From: Phytoseiulus persimilis
Lineage: Eukaryota; Arthropoda; Arachnida; Mesostigmata; Phytoseiidae
Direction: 5' to 3'
DNA: 64,000 bases
Assembly: GCA_037576195.1 (NCBI GenBank)
Contig: CM075101.1
Coordinates: forward strand, 4,526,001-4,590,000
This document shows, in pieces, positions 11,133 through 23,563 of this stretch. The notes beneath the pieces were generated by a model that was not told the origin of the DNA, ran no database searches, and worked only from the letters and a program-made list of their open reading frames with translations. The position numbers and the translations under genes were made by a program. Position 1 is the first letter of the stretch, and each line of letters begins with the position of its first letter.

Positions 11133-14100
11133 CTATGATTGCAACGAGACAGATTCGTCGACATTCTGATTTTCCACATCTTCCGAATACTGCTCCTCTT
11201 CACGGGCCAGCCTTTCTTCGCGTACGCGTCGCCTCTCGCATTTATTACAGGAATTCCCATGTGCTAGCATACAAGTTCGATGATACAGCGCTGAGCAGAG
11301 CTCACAGAAATGAGTTTCTGTCATGTGGAAGGGGAATATCATCTGAGAATGAGCAATAAGCGTTGTCAGGCCATGACCAAGAATCGCGACCCAAGGCGCC
11401 CTGAAGTCTCGAGCCCTGATTGTAGCTATATGGAGCGTCGAAGAGGGAGGGCCACAGGTGTAGCATCAATGTTACCTTTGGGTCATTGCAGAGCTCGCAG
11501 AAGAATCCTTTCTGCCCACAGAGCTGGCATGATAGCACGTGCTTGCTAGCAAACTGACAGGCCTTCTCCAGGAGCCTCTGTAATGTTCCTGAAATGAGAA
11601 TGAGCAGGCATTTTATCTCCAACGTCAATTAGTGCTCCTAGTTCCGACAGACGAGAACGTTTCCGAGGGTCGGTGGATGGTGACTCACCAGATGGAACCG
11701 ACAACAAATCCAGAGTCGAATAGAGATGCACATGCTCATAGAGATACTCGCGAGGCCAGACCATTTTCTGCAGCTGGAGACTGACATTGTCGGAGCATGA
11801 AAACAGATAAAGTCTCAGGAAGCCCAACTGCCGGCGTAGAGATTGAATAGCCGATAGTTGCGGAACCGTCGAATATAGTATTGGATTCAGCTCTCGAATA
11901 TCCATGAGAGGCTCCTGCTCATACCTGAAAGAGGGTATACATTTCGAAATTCTCTAACCAGGCTGGCACAACGGACTGATTCGGTGGAGACTTGTCAGCT
12001 CTGCGGCTTCGAACAAAATCGGACTCACTTCAGTAAAAATCTCTTGTTGAAACGACAAACGGGTCTCGCTCTGAGGTCCCAATCGTGAACAACACGTGCC
12101 GGCACAACGTGCTCCTCAGCGGGTTCGTCCTTGCCTCCACAAAAACATTCCTGACAATACAAGTGCCCGTCGAGAGCGCATATCCTATAGGGCCCGAAAA
12201 TCATACCTGCAATCAACATCAGGCATTGGACGCGGTCAGCCATGGTTCGACCGAATCGAAATTCCGTCAGACTGTATGTTAACACTTTTTGTGAAATGCG
12301 CATTACCAATGGAACATTTGCAGCCAAAGCACTCGAAGTTCTGTTGATCCAAGCCATACTCTCTGGGGATCTTTCCTATGTTTTCCAACAATTCGAGCGT
12401 TCGTTCATCTTCTCGATCTGGTTTGGGGATGACTTCGAAGTCGCCACTCCCCTCATCATTTTCTTCGTTCTGATTCTCGTCGGCGGCTTCCCCTGCACCG
12501 TCCGGTGAATGTGTTTCCGTCTTGAGAAGTCGAAGCTCGAGTTAGAGCGAGTTCGGCATCTCGAATGTTCGATAGCCGAGAAAAAGTACACAAGAGCCAT
12601 CTTTCGATATCGAGAGAGATATCCATCGTATAACTTTCAAACCCACCTTCGCTCCGTATACTTGAGAGAGCATATTCGATAACTCAGGCGTGCCGACCGG
12701 TGACATTGGCGGATTCACGGCGATATGTTTGGTGTAGGAACTGAGGATAGAATCGAAACTTGCTTCCTCTGTCACTTCGTCTTCCCGCGATTCCAAGGTG
12801 ATATCTCTCTCGTCCGCGCTCTTGTTGACTTCAGCGGCTCCGGGAAGAACGAACGCGGAGGACCATCCTTGACTCTGTTCCAGTAAGCCGCCGCTCCAAC
12901 TTCTGGAAAGAGACCGAGCAATCTAAACGAGCTTCATCTGCACCGCAGGATTGATTGGACAGGAACGAAAGAAACGAAGGAGACAACATAATTTATAAGA
13001 CGAGGAGCGATTACGGTGTTTTCGAGTATTGAAACCATTGATTGGAATCAAAACTCAGTGGCGTAGACAGCAGGTTATGTTCGATGAAGTGATAACATGG
13101 GTTGATTGATGCCTGAATGTCCAACTGTTTTCATTGGACTCAATGAATACATCAATTCCATTGTTTCGGGTCATCGAGTCAACATTCGAGGAGCACCGCC
13201 CTCATGGTTTGGGATGTGAAGAACGAGGTTGTGCTTCAAGGGGGGACCTCAACAAACCGCATAAATCCAATAAGGTGTCTTGAAATACACCATCGGCTGA
13301 CTCACCTGGTTGTGTTCACAGACTCCCGGTCTTTCAGATCTTCTATTGAAGAGTTGGAGAGACAACTGTCCTTAGAAGTCCCTTCACTACTAGTCTCTTC
13401 TTTAGGACTGGTTATCGCGACCACGGGCTCGTCTCGTTCCTCCAACTGAAAAATCAAGGGCAAGACATGATTCAAGTTTGTAGTTTGATGGGTGTGTTCG
13501 ATCTCCGGGAGAAAATTATGAGGCAAGATTGCGAAAACACTCACCGTTCGGAAGCCTTCATCCGAATCCAGATGCAGTTCATCTAATAGCTGCTTCACTT
13601 CCTCGGAGGCTCCCGACCGTCGGTCCTCTTCTTCAACTCGACTGAACTCTCCATCCTGTCTGTTTTTCTGGCGAGAAATGTTAAGTTCAGATCGTCGCCC
13701 AATCATTCGGTACAAGAAGACTGAACGATCGATTGTGGAATTCAAGTCGATCATGGAATCGAGCTAGATTGGTCTGTCTCGAGGAGGACTCACTTCCAAT
13801 GCCTGTTCGATCTCTCGTGCGATGCTCTTCGACAAACCGAAGTCTGTATGCCCTTCCTCAGATCCACGATCCCTCGCAATGGGCAAGCGATGAGACGAAG
13901 CTTTCCCCACAGAACCGCTCTTACTTGGCGACGTATCGTCACTGATGAAATAATCGTCAACATCTACACCTCTCATCACCGGACCCACATCACCATCGAT
14001 GCCTTCTTTCCAAAACCCCGATAGCAGTAGCGGCTGTTTCTGCCAGACGTTCAGCGCGCCGACGTTGAGTGGCAGCGAGATTTTTACATGGCCCGAGAGC

Positions 14101-14924
14101 GAATTCAAGAGGCGCACAACGATCGCGACGAGTTCCGGATCTCGAAGGAACGCTGATGATCTATAGAACGACGGCAGCGCTTTGGTATCCTGAGAAATAC
14201 ATTCTGAAAAAGTTCAACTCGCGTCAGGAATACTCTCATCAGGCATTGGAGGAATGATGCGGAATTCGAGCTGTCCAGCTCTCCGAGTTAGTGAGTGCGC
14301 CAGCGCTCACGTTATGAATGAACGAGTTGGAATTGCCGTTGCTTCACTCACCGATGAACGATGATAAGGTGTCGTCATTGATAACGAGTCGAACCCAAGC
14401 TCTGCAGCGCCCGACGTCACAAGTTATCTGGTCCAAAGAACTCAGCGTCTGTAGATCATCGCGGTGCGTGTACAGCATGACCAGATCCCAAAAATCTGGT
14501 TTTGGGGACCGCGACCCACCGAAGACATCGCTCATCATTTTCGTCAAGCGGCCTTTCGAGCTGGAGAGAGAAACGCTCTTCAACTCTATTGTTCCCGAAT
14601 CAGAATCTGCTTTCGACCTCGACCATTAGAGCATATCCTCCGGAACTCAAGCGCATGAGGTACTGAATCCCGGTGTCGTCCCGGTTGTGATTATCCGACC
14701 TTCATTCTGGAATGACGAACATACCCATGGAGGAATATAGCTTCAATGACCTCACAGAATCGATTGGCCACATCGCCTTGCATTATTTTGCGTTCCGGAT
14801 CGCGGAGCGCTTCCACCTGCACGTCTTTCACGGCCGAAACGGTATACTTTGCCAATGTCTTGCGGAGATAAACATCTTTCACGAGGTCTTGTACGCTCGG
14901 TTGTTTGAAGATATTGAGGGACAT
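11133..14924 (-). CDS. Plekhm1: PLEKHM1-like adaptor (RUN + Rubicon-homology domain, no PH domain)
   Basis: Eleven exons joined in phase give 762 residues: 14725-14924, 14352-14560, 13794-14203, 13545-13667, 13306-13445, 12647-12902, 12307-12520, 12029-12206, 11689-11924, 11476-11588 and 11133-11342. PLEKHM1 links Rab7/Arl8, HOPS and LC3-type proteins to drive autophagosome and endosome fusion with lysosomes. The RUN domain is near residues 30-200 and shows CDVGRCRAWVRL and FYRSSAFLRDPEL. An acidic, Ser-rich linker follows. The Rubicon-homology zinc domain is near 495-735: FECFGCKCSIG, ICALDGHLYCQEC, VPARVVHDWDLRARPVC, ASKHVLSCQLC, GFFCELC, IFPFHM and CNKCERRR. VPAR..HDWD..RPVC fits PLEKHM1 better than Rubicon itself. 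Mammalian PLEKHM1 has two PH domains between these parts and is much longer; none is visible here. The ATG at 14924 lies just after a possible acceptor, so a 5' non-coding exon is likely. Confidence 0.9.
13056..13070 (+). repeat. Possible repeat terminus in a PLEKHM1 intron
   Basis: CAGTGGCGTAGACAG resembles the MITE terminus CAGTGGCGTACCCAG. It lies in the intron between 12902 and 13306. No matching inverted end was found, so this may be a remnant or chance. Confidence 0.25.
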
Positions 14925-16220
14925 CTACAAATACGGAGTTGATGGGTTAGGTTGACACCGAAGAGATTGAGTTGACCTCCGAAGAGTCGCACGTAATACT
15001 TGGTTCCTATATAGTTCAGACACTGAACCAATTCGACAGACCAACAAAATGGCGGTCGATCATCCGAGAAAGGAATCGAGAAGCTGTGCAGGGCGATCCA
15101 GACTTCGTGAAGAACATATTCTACGATCAGTGAAAGAATATCACTGCCGTGACATCTCTCCATCAATACTCTCTGACGACCAGATTGTGTACAGGGCACC
15201 GGGATCAGGATGGAGACTATCAAGCACATGAGAACACAATGGCGCATCAGCGCTCGGATCGACCCCAACCCGAAGACCCACCATTTTCGCGAGCGCGATG
15301 TGCTCCGGAGAGTTCGTTCGTAGTTCCCCAGCAAGGCCGTTGCTTTGCTCCTGATTTCGCCAAAGCTCACCGATGAGTCAAATAGTCAACGGAATGACAG
15401 CAAAGATCGTGGATGACGTGGGGAATACCAGTTGACGCGCTGACATTGAACAGGTTTCGAATTCCGATCAGCTGGTCAGCAGCATGATCTCGCCTTCATG
15501 ATGGAAACAGAATCGATTCTCGGGCCACTGCGGTCTCAGGAAACCATACTCAAACTCATCTGAGTCGAATTCCATGGTGGCGATGCTGAGAGTCGGAATG
15601 GAGTCGGATGGTCTCTCAGGCGTAGTGAAGACTGGAGATCAATTCAAAACATCATGCTCTTCCTTCTCAGCTACGGCACCCATCCATGTCAGGAGACGAG
15701 AACACACTTTTGAAGCTATCGTAGAATCTCATCCGATACTTCGGAAGGCCTTCTCACCGGGCACGGATATGGAAGGGGAGGGAGTAACAGCTCCACGGGA
15801 CCCTTCAGCGACGCTTCAACCTCGAAAAAAAGTGTTCCTCGTCAATGCACTCTACTATTTCCTCAAACTTTGTGGTACTATCTCGGGTACGATTTGGGCA
15901 TCGGAGGAGTGGGGATACGCGATACATGACGGATTCACGCTCTGTGAGAAAAAGAGGGGGGATGCCTGGAGGCTTGAGATACGATCAGCGGAGAATGGCG
16001 TTCCGTGGCTGCCAACAAGGATCTCGTATCAACTCAGGGATCTCTCGGGAACGAGCTTTCTTGTCCCCCGGGTCGTGTTGGCTTCGACTTCGAATCTCAG
16101 AGTGTGGTGCTTTTCCTGATACGGAACACCGGATCGACTGTGGTAGAGTCTCTCCGCTGCTACAGCGGGTTGAGAGGGTCCTTGTTTTCCTGTGAAATAA
16201 TAATTGAACATCGCCGCTGC
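14925..16220. other. PLEKHM1 upstream region, no gene assigned
   Basis: It should hold the PLEKHM1 promoter and any 5' non-coding exon. A plus-strand open frame of about 180 codons at 15574-16119 contains ordinary-looking peptide but matches no family I know and shows no supporting exon neighbours. Confidence 0.35.
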
Positions 16221-17050
16221 TTAGCTACGGCGGGTTGGTGCCGCCGCTGGTGCGGTGACTTCCCGACTCTGGGGAGAGGGTGCGGGCTGCAGCGGCAACA
16301 GCGGCCGCCGCTGCGCCCGCTGCCGCGACTGAGGAGCACTACCACCACCAGGGCCTGGATAGACATAGTGCTGCTGTGAGAGAAGCTGTTCGGTGGACGC
16401 TGCTGCTGCCGCCGTTGCTGCATGAGCACTGGCCTGGACTATCTGAGTGTTTCCTTGGGCAGACTCTGTGTCGCTCAGTGTGGGAAGCCTCAGAGGGCCC
16501 AATAAGACTCGATATCGCTCTCGCAAGGGAGCATCCGCGGCCGAGAAATAGTTCGGAGCAGAAGCAGGACGAGGAAAACCTGTCCAGAGTCTTCGTCGTT
16601 GTCTTCGTCCCCGTAGACGGGCCGAGATGGGGCTGAGATTGCGATCGTTTTCCCCGCTGAGGACTGAATATCTACGCTGACTATCGTTCGCAACTCGCCA
16701 GCCGATATAACCTGCACTGGATATCCGACTTGCCCCGAAAGGGCTCTCACTCGCTTGTTCCTTCGCGTTCGTTAACCTCGGTGTGTGCTTCTGAGTGTTC
16801 CTGAAGTTAGCTTCGTTCGGCGACTCGGATTCCACAACAAAGGATCAATCATGAACGAGTACCAATGGTGAGTAATGTCTGGAGAAAGAAACTGCCCAGC
16901 CCCTGCTTCCGCGACTAACTGTTCCATCTTCCGTAACCTTTCATGCGACTCTCGTTCGGTATCGAACCACTGTTCATTGAGTTCATCGAAGGAACGAAAC
17001 TCTGGCTTCTGTCCCTCGAGAATCTTGAGCAACGAGATCCGGGTGAAACG
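16221..17050 (-). CDS. Unassigned protein, last two exons of a larger gene
   Basis: Two exons, 16863-17050 and 16221-16800, join in phase: exon one ends CAT TG before GT and exon two completes the Trp codon after TTCAG. The first gives a hydrophilic, helix-prone peptide (FDELNEQWFDTERESHERL and on to RKMEQLVAEAG). The second gives about 193 residues rich in Arg, Ala, Gln and Pro, with an Ala run (HAATAAAAAS), SQQHYVYPGPGGGS and a stop at 16221. No domain is recognised. The first exon opens after an acceptor (ctcag) with no start codon, so upstream exons must exist; I could not place them among the open frames at 17071-17910. An overlapping open frame at 16490-16750 (VGYPVQVISAGELR) is also protein-like, so the frame choice in exon two is not certain. 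Confidence 0.45.
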
Positions 17051-20000
17051 CTGAGTTCATCGGTTCGATGTCAGCTATATTTGTGACAAGCCGAGGGGAG
17101 TCGGATCCGCTCTTTACGTTCAGATCTCTCCGCGTTCATGGAACCGTTCGCTTCCTCACGACTGTGTGTCACTGTAACCTGTACGGAGGATTGTTGTTGA
17201 GGATCGAGAATCCCGCTCTTTTTGCATCTCCAAATGGGGAATGGAAGAACCGAGAACGAAACGAGTGCAACAACAACAAGGCGGAGATATAACGCTTGGA
17301 AAGACTGGGAAAAGGAAGTCTCTTGGGAACACGAAAGAGGAAGAAAGTGGACCTTCTCAGAAGAGCCAACAGCTTGAAGTGGGTTAGCCGACAAACACTC
17401 CATTTGTCGCTTTAGAAGAGAAATCGCTCCTACGGAGAAACAGCGAATGAAAGCGATTGAAGGGCGAATAGTTGGCTACAAACTGGAAGGATCGGAAGCG
17501 TTCGCTCGTCGCCACTCATTCAAAAAACAAGTATGTGTCTCGGAGAGGAAGCATTCCGTTCTCTCGGAGGTAGAGGTCACGGATTTTTGAGACAGCTTCC
17601 GGTACATCAGGTGGAAGTTCGCTCCCAGGATACACTTTCGATTATTGGTGGAAATGAATAGTTGAACGAGTCCAGCTGCCGATTCGACAGCAATCGTTGT
17701 CGGCCGCCCTTGTTCGCTGAGAGCTCGCTTATTACGACCAACTGTAGGCCGACGACCGTTTTGTTGAGCTGTGGGACCCATTAAAAGGCTACTTTTCAGG
17801 CAATCTGAAAGTCCTTTCAATGCACCTTTCGTGAGCGGCTGGTCTGAAGGGGCTTTCGGCTGCGTTGTTATTCTATGTTCTCTTCCGAGTCCCCCTCTCC
17901 TCTGGGTCATTCAGGCTCTCTAGTCTTCACACAGATTCGGCTCCTTGGTCTTCGGACCCAGCATCCGACTGCGGATGTGAGATCCAGTCTCTAGGAGACT
18001 GCGATCAGGGGCCCGTACGTGATCCTATATTGAAGGAGGGCAAGCTCATGGGACGGGAATGGCATGCTGGCTGGCGTTTGCCGCGACCGGGGTTCAGAAA
18101 AGCGTATCGATCACGCTTTCCAGACACTTGTTAAGGACACCTGAGCCCCCGACCGAACGTTGAGAGGAAGGGCTTATCTAATGGAACTAGCGATAGCAGC
18201 GGCAGAAGCGCAATCACCAGCACCAGTAGCGCTATTCGCGGTGTATAAGAGTAGCACGGGAAACAGCCCGCGGTCGGTATTCGTTCGCTTCCTGAATTCT
18301 AGCGGAAGACCGAACGCCGGCTTCAGTGGGGACGCTGCAGCACACCGATGATGTTGGTGCTCAGATCCGAGCCGAACGCTCCACGAACATCGGGTAAGCC
18401 GGAACCGGCGATTGCGGAGACCCACAAAGGGTCTCAATCAGTCTCGGCTATAACTCATCGGGCACAGACCCAGCGACTCATCATTAGATATGAGATGGAA
18501 GGAAATGACAGAAATCTAGTACATGCGGTTCTGGAACTCCGCGATTGGGAATCATTCCATCGCGATGTCGATATGTGATCTCGACCTCCCCTCCGTCTAT
18601 ACCGAATGCTTCCAATCAAAGTCCATCAGCACTCTGAACGCTCCACGGATCCCGAGGGGAAATAATGCGCACTGATGTCACTCTATGGAGAACTCGATAT
18701 CAAGACCTTGAGAGTTCAGACAGAATAAGTTATAGCGCAGTTGAACGACGGAACACTCGGCTGACCTCAATTTTCTCCACTGCAAAAATTTCGAGGACTT
18801 CATCTTGTCCGGGACAGTGTGCAACCCACCATGAGTGCACGACAGCAATGGCGGTCGTTAAACACTGCTCTGACAGATCAGTTCGTATCGTATAACTCTT
18901 CTTCAATGGGAGGAGCGAGTTGCGTTCCGCCGATGGACCCACTGTTTTGATTGCCGCCGCATCCGTCGTGGCGGTTGGACTTGTGTGAATTGCGCACGGC
19001 GCATTGCAGAAGAAACTGCGATCGGCAGCGTGTGCATCGCGGGAGAGGTTTCCGGAACCTCAAAGGTTCCACCATGCCTGGCTACGCTGCTGGAAAACCG
19101 TAACTCACTTCGAGTTCATCACTGAGCGCTGCTTTTGTACGCAGAGCATCGAAATCTCTAGGACAGCGTGTCGTAACTCGAGCCGCGGCCAAATGCCACC
19201 ATTTTGAAGCTCTTGACGGGCCGAGTTTCATCGGTACTTGCGCGAGCCTCTCCAGATTGAGGATGCCTGGCGGAGCGAGAATGCGGCTCGGGATGTTGGT
19301 TTTCCATCCGCAGTTGATGGTGCAGACCGAGATCTCCACCCCGAGCCCGATGCTATGATTTCGTGGGTGTGGAGGGACACGCGAGGACGTATCCTCGGAA
19401 CAGGTTTATCATCAAGCCCTCTTTTTAGAATGTCTCTCCATGGTTCCAGAAAACGAGGAGTTTCGTTCTTCCACTCACTCTGAGCTTTTGGAAGCTCGAA
19501 CGGAACTTTCTCGCGGGACTGATTGGGAATCCGCTACCGAAGTGATTGCTCAACTCAGTCGGGCAAATCCGATTGAGTTCAAGAGCTGTCAACGACAGTC
19601 AGCGTATTCCCTCCGTGTGAGGTTTGGGGAGTCCACATGGGTTGATACGCGTCCATAGCCGGTCGAGTAGAGTTTCGATCGGGGCGATGAACGTATCCCA
19701 CCTACAAAAATATTCTCTGCCGTCCATTGATGAGTGCGAACTGGTCAGCCGATTTTTCGCGCTACATCAATCTTGAATCGTTCGAAAAAGCGCTAGGAAA
19801 GGACGATTTCTGTCCAAACGTGAGCGATCCTTATGGTTTGTACGGATATCCGAGTGACCGGGAAGCTCTCCAACGGCTCAAGTTCAAATTTGAGTGAACC
19901 TATGATTTTCGAACCCTGCGCAATTTGCTTGACGAATCGCCCCATGAGTTGGAGCCGATATCGTCGCGAACGATGATCCAGCTCGCCGAGTCGTCTGGCA
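17051..20000. other. Region without an assigned gene
   Basis: Upstream exons of the minus-strand gene ending at 16221 may lie here. The minus open frame at 17476-17910 (ALKGLSDCLKSSLLMGPTA) is the most protein-like, but I could not connect it through phase-compatible splice sites. The open frame at 18174-18437 looks random. Confidence 0.35.
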
Positions 20001-21433
20001 GGGACCTGGTCGGATCTCTGACTGGCCCTGTCGTTCCACAATTGTGTCTAGCGAGCCATTCAGCATCACCATAGAGGAATCGTTGTGGTTTGAGAGACGG
20101 TGGTTGGCTTGCTGGCTGGTTGGATTGATGGAGCAGACGAAGAGGGAAACCAAGATGGGCTGTTTGAAAATCATCTACGCTGGCTAGCAAGTTGACTCGC
20201 CGAGAAGACATGCCGTGTCGCGCTGGTGGCAACTGCCACTAATATGGGTCCAAGTCTCGAGCGTCATTATACTTAATGCGCTTGTTTGTTGACGATTGTT
20301 CCATTGTCTGTTGGGGGAGCACTATCGAACAATTTTAGAGCAACTGTTTGTACCGCGCGCATCAGCCCGAATCCGAAGAGGGCCAAGTGGAGCGTGCCCA
20401 ATGCCCGAGAAGAGCACCAGTTCATCGATGTGAACAGAGCACGAGGCGGTCACCTATCGGAGTTGGTTCCCAAAGTGCGAGTTTTCGTGGTTCTCCTCTT
20501 CATGGAACTCAGCGAAGTCGCTGAACCATGTACTCGTAACTGAGAACTGCTACTTAATCTTGGAATACGATCCAGGGCTGGTATACAGGAACCTTGATGG
20601 GCTGGCGCGCCGGTTGGAAAGTGTATCGTTCAGTCGCCAACTCGAACCAGTTCCCTCGCTTTGGCCATCGGTATTCGTTCTTCGCTGTCTCCAGCTTGCC
20701 TTCGGTTCCGACTACTGAGTCTGTCTATACGCCGATGGGATTAGTGTGTCCTCTGGGAAATGGACGGATGAAGAAGGTTACGTGGTTGTGATGCTGGGAC
20801 TGCGGCCCCGCTGTGCCGGGTCCTGTGGACCGGGGGGAGAGAACGCCTGTGGAAAAGAAGGAAGAGCAGAGAAGCTGTCCTCAGCCCACAGAAGAATACT
20901 ATCGGTGTAGTTGCTTTGATCCGCACAGTATTGATCGTCAGACCTATGGCGATGAAACCGTAGAGACCTGCTCCGAGACCCGCATCGGGCGAGCAATTCA
21001 GGGGCGGGAACGCCGACCTTTTTCGATCGCCGATCTGATAGATTCACATGAGCTGTGAAGGACATTCGATTGGACTGAAGTCCTCGGTGTGATCGAGAAG
21101 GAAGTCTCCCCCTAGGAGTTTTCTATTTCCCAAGAATTTCTAGTAGAGGCTGCGCTACAGCTTCAATTATTCGCTGCCGAGCTGAAAGGCCGGCTGCAAC
21201 CATCACGAGTTTCTAAAGGGAGTCGCGCGTTGCTAAGAAAGCACACAGTTCGGCCTCCTAAGAAACCCGCCCGCTGAAACAGAGCGAAGAGAGTTCGGCT
21301 TGGATGAATGCTTTCTTCTGTTGCCTCGTGCCCTCTACTTCTTCTTCTTCGCGTCCATCTTCTGCCTCGACTGCTTTCTGGGGTTGAACTTACCACTTCG
21401 GCGCTTTGTTGTTCACTTTTCACACAGTCGCAT

Positions 21434-21447
21434 ACACACACACACAC
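21434..21447 (+). repeat. Short CA microsatellite
   Basis: Seven CA-type dinucleotides in a row, followed by imperfect GCACGCA. It accounts for the Cys/Val-rich shadow frame on the opposite strand. Confidence 0.9.
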
Positions 21448-21802
21448 GCACGCAGAGTCACAGCGGGTAAAAAAAGACTCACTGCCGCTGCCAACAGCGA
21501 CAACGCTGAGCGCTACTGTCACATTTCTCCGCGACACGCTTGTTGAAGACCGATGTCGGTGTAAATTCGTCGCCCGAGATCCCTGACCGTAATATTTGGT
21601 TGCAAGTTTTCCATTGTTCTTTTTCTTGCCTCCCTGAGCTGAGTTATCCTCCCAATCATTTGGAATAGAGGTATCTCCCTACTCTCGCTCGATCCCGAAA
21701 GCTGAGACGGAACCGTCCTTGGACTTCCTGTGAGACCGAAATGAGCAAACGATCTCAACCTCGTTCGGTCTCACTGCAAATGAAGATCTGCCTGAACTGT
21801 CA

Positions 21803-21831
21803 GATTATACGGTCGATTCGACCGTATAATC
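21803..21831. repeat. 29-base near-perfect palindrome
   Basis: Left arm GATTATACGGTCGA, one central T, right arm TCGACCGTATAATC. The 14-base arms are exact reverse complements. No coding exon overlaps it. It could form a cruciform or hairpin, or be a dimer protein-binding site. Confidence 0.95.
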
Positions 21832-23563
21832 ACCGAGTTCTCACCGATAACGCAGAGTTCGAAGAGTTTTCTCGCGAACAAGGGAGTAATCACGTGCATC
21901 CAGCTCGTCGAGCTTTTCGCGATTTTTAGAAAGTCTCCACGCAGATTTTTGCATTAGAAGAACTTCCGATGCGTGCAGAAGAGCTCCACGTCCGCGAGAA
22001 GGATCGCAGAAGGAGGCAGTGTGATTTTCAAACGATGATCTCATGCAACAATTCGATTCGGAGCTGGCAATTCAGACCCGGCTCACTTCATTCTCGTCAC
22101 GTTCGACATCATATGCTCTTCCCGGTAGCGCTGCATTCAGAAACTGAAACGATGACTTGCGCATTACAAACAGTTGAGATTTTCATTGCTGAGTACCAGT
22201 AACCGGACGAACGCTGACTTGCCTAGCGATGACTTGGGCTCGACCGGTAGCCGCTGCTGACCTCGGCCGAAGGCGAAGAGGAGATTGACTCAAAAGACGC
22301 TGATTAGAAGCTGGATGTAACGGCGTGGCATCGAGAGTCGACGACGGTCGGCTAGAATCAAGAAGCTCATTCTCGATCCCTTCCATCCATTCGTTTGATG
22401 TTCCGCTCCGCGCCCGAAACAACGCAACACAAAGCTGGCTCTTACCACAATGACTACGAAACTGCTGAAGAACGAATCGACAACATCCGCGTAGGAAAAG
22501 AGTGGCCGCTATTCTTGTTTGTATCCATCAAGTCCTAGGTCCAACCCACCTGGAAGGAGGTGGGGATTCGGCCTCCGAATCCCGCATCCGAGGCCTGTCC
22601 GAAACGCTCACGTGGCTTCTCCGGCTAGTTTTCTGGCAACAGTGACTTTTTCCTATGTTTGGTCTCGATTTCTCGTACCATTGGACAAGAGTCTCCCCAA
22701 AATTAAGTTCTTCCATGAGTTCGACGGAACTCCTCCTTCTCATAATGCTACACTGAAGGCCTTTGACCCTCGTTGCTTCCCCGATGAACATGAGAGCGAT
22801 CGCATCGTTGTTGATCGCACGGGACGCAGTTCGCGGATCAGCTGAAACGCCAGAAAACAAGTGCATCCCATCACCGACGTATTACTGCCGCTGGGTCCTC
22901 TGGGCTCTCTGGAGCTTCGAATTCAATCTTAGATCTGGAAGGGTTACCCTCGGGATCTTGCATGGCTCGCCGGACACGAACCAGTAGTGAGTCTCACCGA
23001 AGACAGCTTGGTGAGGTTACGGGTGATATGCGTAATCGTGATGCTTTCGGTGGGGAAGCGTGCCAATGTAAGGCTCGAGCCGGTATCGAGTCAGAGAGGA
23101 GACGAGATACAGCGAGACGAACATCTCTGAGCCGTGGGTTGGTGACCGCCGATTCAAATCGATCCGAATACGAATAAATTCTCATGTTCATCAATCTGAC
23201 TCCATGTTCAGACGGTACTTGCATCACATTCTGCATCGGCCATACCAATAGACCTAACGGCTCGCCCGTTGCACAAATATAAATGTAGAGTTGCTCTAAA
23301 ACATGAAATCCCGCGCAGCGATCGTCACCGTTACCCCAGTCGTAAGTTGGGCCCAAAACCTGACCTAAATCAACGGCTGGGGTGAGTACAACGCATTCTC
23401 GTCGCCGCGGTTTGAATGTATGAGCTGTAGGCAGGATTCACGATGAGGAAACATGAAAACAGTATCCTTAGACTAAACCCGCTAGCCTCGCGCGCTCCGG
23501 TCAATGTTTGCTGTCCGGCTTTGATCGCACTTCCAGGCTATAATGAATTTGTTTCACTTGCAG

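Larger units (their letters stand above)
20001..23563. other. SPPL3 upstream region; first coding exon not located
   Basis: The start exon of SPPL3 should end in TG before a GT donor, completing a Trp codon. I checked several TGGT sites and none gave a convincing short N-terminus. The stretch also holds a CA microsatellite near 21434 and a 29-base palindrome at 21803-21831. Confidence 0.35.

Noticed and set aside
11133..14924. Rubicon as the identity of the RUN plus Rubicon-homology gene
   Set aside because: The zinc domain motifs (VPAR..HDWD..RPVC and FASKHVLSCQLC) and the RUN motif CDVGRCRAW agree better with PLEKHM1.
21163..21537. Minus frame of 124 codons with a Cys/Val repeat
   Set aside because: The repeat is the CA microsatellite read on the other strand, with no other protein signal.
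22519..22845. Frame containing FSYVW as a possible SPPL3 first exon
   Set aside because: The Trp codon split fits, but the donor would be GTCTCG and no short N-terminus with a start codon matches the family.
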